Of a stretch of DNA of 7,839 nt, positions 6,615-7,839 are shown one piece after another. The notes under the pieces were generated by a model. That model saw only the letters and a program-made list of their open reading frames with translations. It was not told the DNA's origin and searched no databases. This DNA comes from UBA9619 sp964630665 (lineage in GTDB: Bacteria > Pseudomonadota > Gammaproteobacteria > Arenicellales > UBA868): positions 1 to 7,839 of the forward strand of contig CAZVVN010000106.1 of NCBI GenBank assembly GCA_964630665.1. Direction: 5' to 3'. How positions within the stretch are numbered: the first letter of the stretch is position 1; every line of letters starts with the position of its first letter. The translations under genes and the position numbers were made by a program.

Positions 6615-7691
6615 ATGACCACTCTGAATCTCAAGAAACTCACGTGCCGATTCGGTGATGTCGTCGCTGTGGACGGCATAGATCTCGACATCGGTGACCA
6701 TGAACTGGTTTCACTTCTTGGTCCCAGTGGATGTGGTAAAACGACGACCCTGCGCTGCATCGCCGGTTTCGAATCACCCGACGATGGCGATATCCTGTTC
6801 GACCAGTCCAGTGTGAAAGGCCTGGCCCCCGAGAAGCGGGACCTCGGCATGGTATTCCAGAACTACGCTCTGTTCCCCCACATGACAGTCTCGGGGAATC
6901 TGGCCTATGGCCTCCAGATGCGCAAGATAGACCAGCAGGAGATCGACCGACGCATCGGAGAAACGCTGGAGATCGTGCAACTGACCGGTTTAGGTGGTCG
7001 TTACCCCAATCAACTCAGCGGGGGTCAGCAGCAGCGTGTAGCGCTGGCCCGGGCACTGATCATACAGCCGCGCATCCTGCTGCTCGATGAACCACTGGCC
7101 AACCTCGATGCCAAACTGCGCGAAGAGATGCGGTTTTTCATTCGCAACCTACAGAAGGATATCGGTATCACCACGATTTATGTCACCCACGACCAAGCTG
7201 AGTCGATGGTCATGTCCGACCGTATTGTGGTGATGTTTAACGGTCGTATACACCAGATTGGTCAACCAGCCGAGATTTATAACTTCCCGGCAACCCAGGA
7301 AATCGCTGATTTCATTGGTCTGTCAAATTTCATTAGCTGTACAGTTTCGGGCCAGGAAGGCAATGACCAGTACGTCGTCGAAACCCCGGCCGGCACGCTG
7401 CGCTCGACCACGACCGCGAGCCACACCGTTGGTTCCGAGGTCATCATGATGGTGCGTCCCGAGGTCATCACCCTACACGGCGAATCCGCACAAGGGCCCC
7501 ACAACGAACTCCAAGGTACCGTAACCGAGAAATATTACCTGGGTAACGTGATCACCTACCGGATCCGTTACGCCGACGATACGATCCTGCAGGTCCAGGG
7601 TCAGCCCTGGTCGACGTTCGAGATCGGTGACCCGATTTGGTGCCGGTTCGACATCGAACGCAGCTGGATCCTGCCGAAGAACTCGAGCTGA
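6615..7691 (+). CDS. ABC importer ATP-binding protein, PotA/CysA-like with TOBE domain
   Basis: From the ATG at 6615 this is a 358-residue cytoplasmic ATPase. All core motifs are intact: Walker A GPSGCGKTT (36-44), Q-loop FQNYALFPHM (81-90, Gln82), signature LSGGQQQR (134-141), Walker B RILLLDEP (153-160), the D-loop LANLD (161-165) and the switch histidine in VTHDQ (His192). The C-terminal part (about 240-355) fits the TOBE regulatory domain of PotA/MalK/UgpC-type ATPases, with the conserved VRPEVI (280-285). A TTG at 6606 in the same frame would add three residues. ATG is preferred because GGTGG at 6600-6604 sits 10 bases upstream of it. A tiny frame, ATG GTG GTT TGA (6598-6609), ends 5 bases before the start. 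The permease gene follows after 33 bases. It powers the transporter fed by the upstream binding protein. Confidence 0.93.
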   Translation: MTTLNLKKLTCRFGDVVAVDGIDLDIGDHELVSLLGPSGCGKTTTLRCIAGFESPDDGDILFDQSSVKGLAPEKRDLGMVFQNYALFPHMTVSGNLAYGLQMRKIDQQEIDRRIGETLEIVQLTGLGGRYPNQLSGGQQQRVALARALIIQPRILLLDEPLANLDAKLREEMRFFIRNLQKDIGITTIYVTHDQAESMVMSDRIVVMFNGRIHQIGQPAEIYNFPATQEIADFIGLSNFISCTVSGQEGNDQYVVETPAGTLRSTTTASHTVGSEVIMMVRPEVITLHGESAQGPHNELQGTVTEKYYLGNVITYRIRYADDTILQVQGQPWSTFEIGDPIWCRFDIERSWILPKNSS

Positions 7692-7724
7692 ATCTGTCCC
7701 ATCCTAAACTGACAGCCGCCCGTC

Positions 7725-7839
7725 ATGACCCGATCCCGACTGACTATGCTGTTGTTGATTCCGACGCTGGCACTGCTCGTCGCGTTCCTGCTGCTGCCTT
7801 ATGTGAACATGGTGGTGATGAGTTTCCGCACCCCGTCGA
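7725..7839 (+). CDS. ABC importer inner-membrane permease, PotB-like (partial, cut by window end)
   Basis: The ATG at 7725 opens a frame that stays open to the last base, giving 38 codons. The peptide MTRSRLTMLLLIPTLALLV starts with a basic N-terminus and runs into one strongly hydrophobic segment (about 8-32). It then reads VVMSFRTPS, the SFR turn that follows the first membrane helix in PotB/PotH-type permeases. It lies 33 bases after the ATPase stop in the same direction, as expected for the first permease of a binding-protein, ATPase, permease, permease operon. No good Shine-Dalgarno precedes the ATG, so translation may depend on coupling to the ATPase gene. A later start at Met8 (7746) is possible. 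Confidence 0.75.
   Translation, partial: MTRSRLTMLLLIPTLALLVAFLLLPYVNMVVMSFRTPS

Overview
The window reads as chromosomal DNA of a bacterium, most likely a Gram-negative pseudomonad-type (Pseudomonadota) heterotroph. This rests on three things seen in the sequence: a twin-arginine (Tat) signal on a periplasmic-type binding protein, an ABC importer of the polyamine/opine-like class, and moderately GC-rich coding DNA with Shine-Dalgarno-led genes. No rRNA, tRNA, CRISPR array, insertion sequence or phage gene is visible, so a finer taxonomic call is not possible from the sequence alone.

Layout. Positions 1-96 hold a possible C-terminal end of a plus-strand gene of unknown function. After it comes a short spacer ending in an 87-base stretch (146-232) that is only about 15% GC. 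The minus strand from 5207 down to 233 carries two genes that probably form one transcript. The first is a zinc-less quinone oxidoreductase of the PIG3/Qor type (5207-4218). The second is a very large HyuA-HyuB fusion of the hydantoinase/5-oxoprolinase superfamily (4114-233, 1293 aa). A 232-base divergent control region (5208-5439) separates this pair from a plus-strand importer operon. That operon has a Tat-exported substrate-binding protein (5440-6504), a perfect 13-bp stem-loop (6550-6580), a PotA-like ATPase (6615-7691), and the first 38 codons of a PotB-like permease (from 7725, cut by the window end).

How the parts may work together (inference). The importer would bring in a small, probably nitrogen-containing solute. 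The HyuA-HyuB fusion would hydrolyse or carboxylate a cyclic amide, lactam, hydantoin or ketone at the cost of ATP. The oxidoreductase would handle a related alpha,beta-unsaturated or quinone-like compound. Sharing one divergent control region suggests co-regulation of uptake and catabolism. The substrate cannot be read from the sequence, and no regulator gene lies inside the window.

Each gene family is known. The most notable points are the single-chain HyuA-HyuB fusion with a prokaryotic-type N-terminal motif, the stem-loop between binding protein and ATPase, the sharply AT-rich 3' flank with a 10-bp palindrome, and imperfect repeats in the divergent promoter region. I see no clear evidence of a wholly new system.
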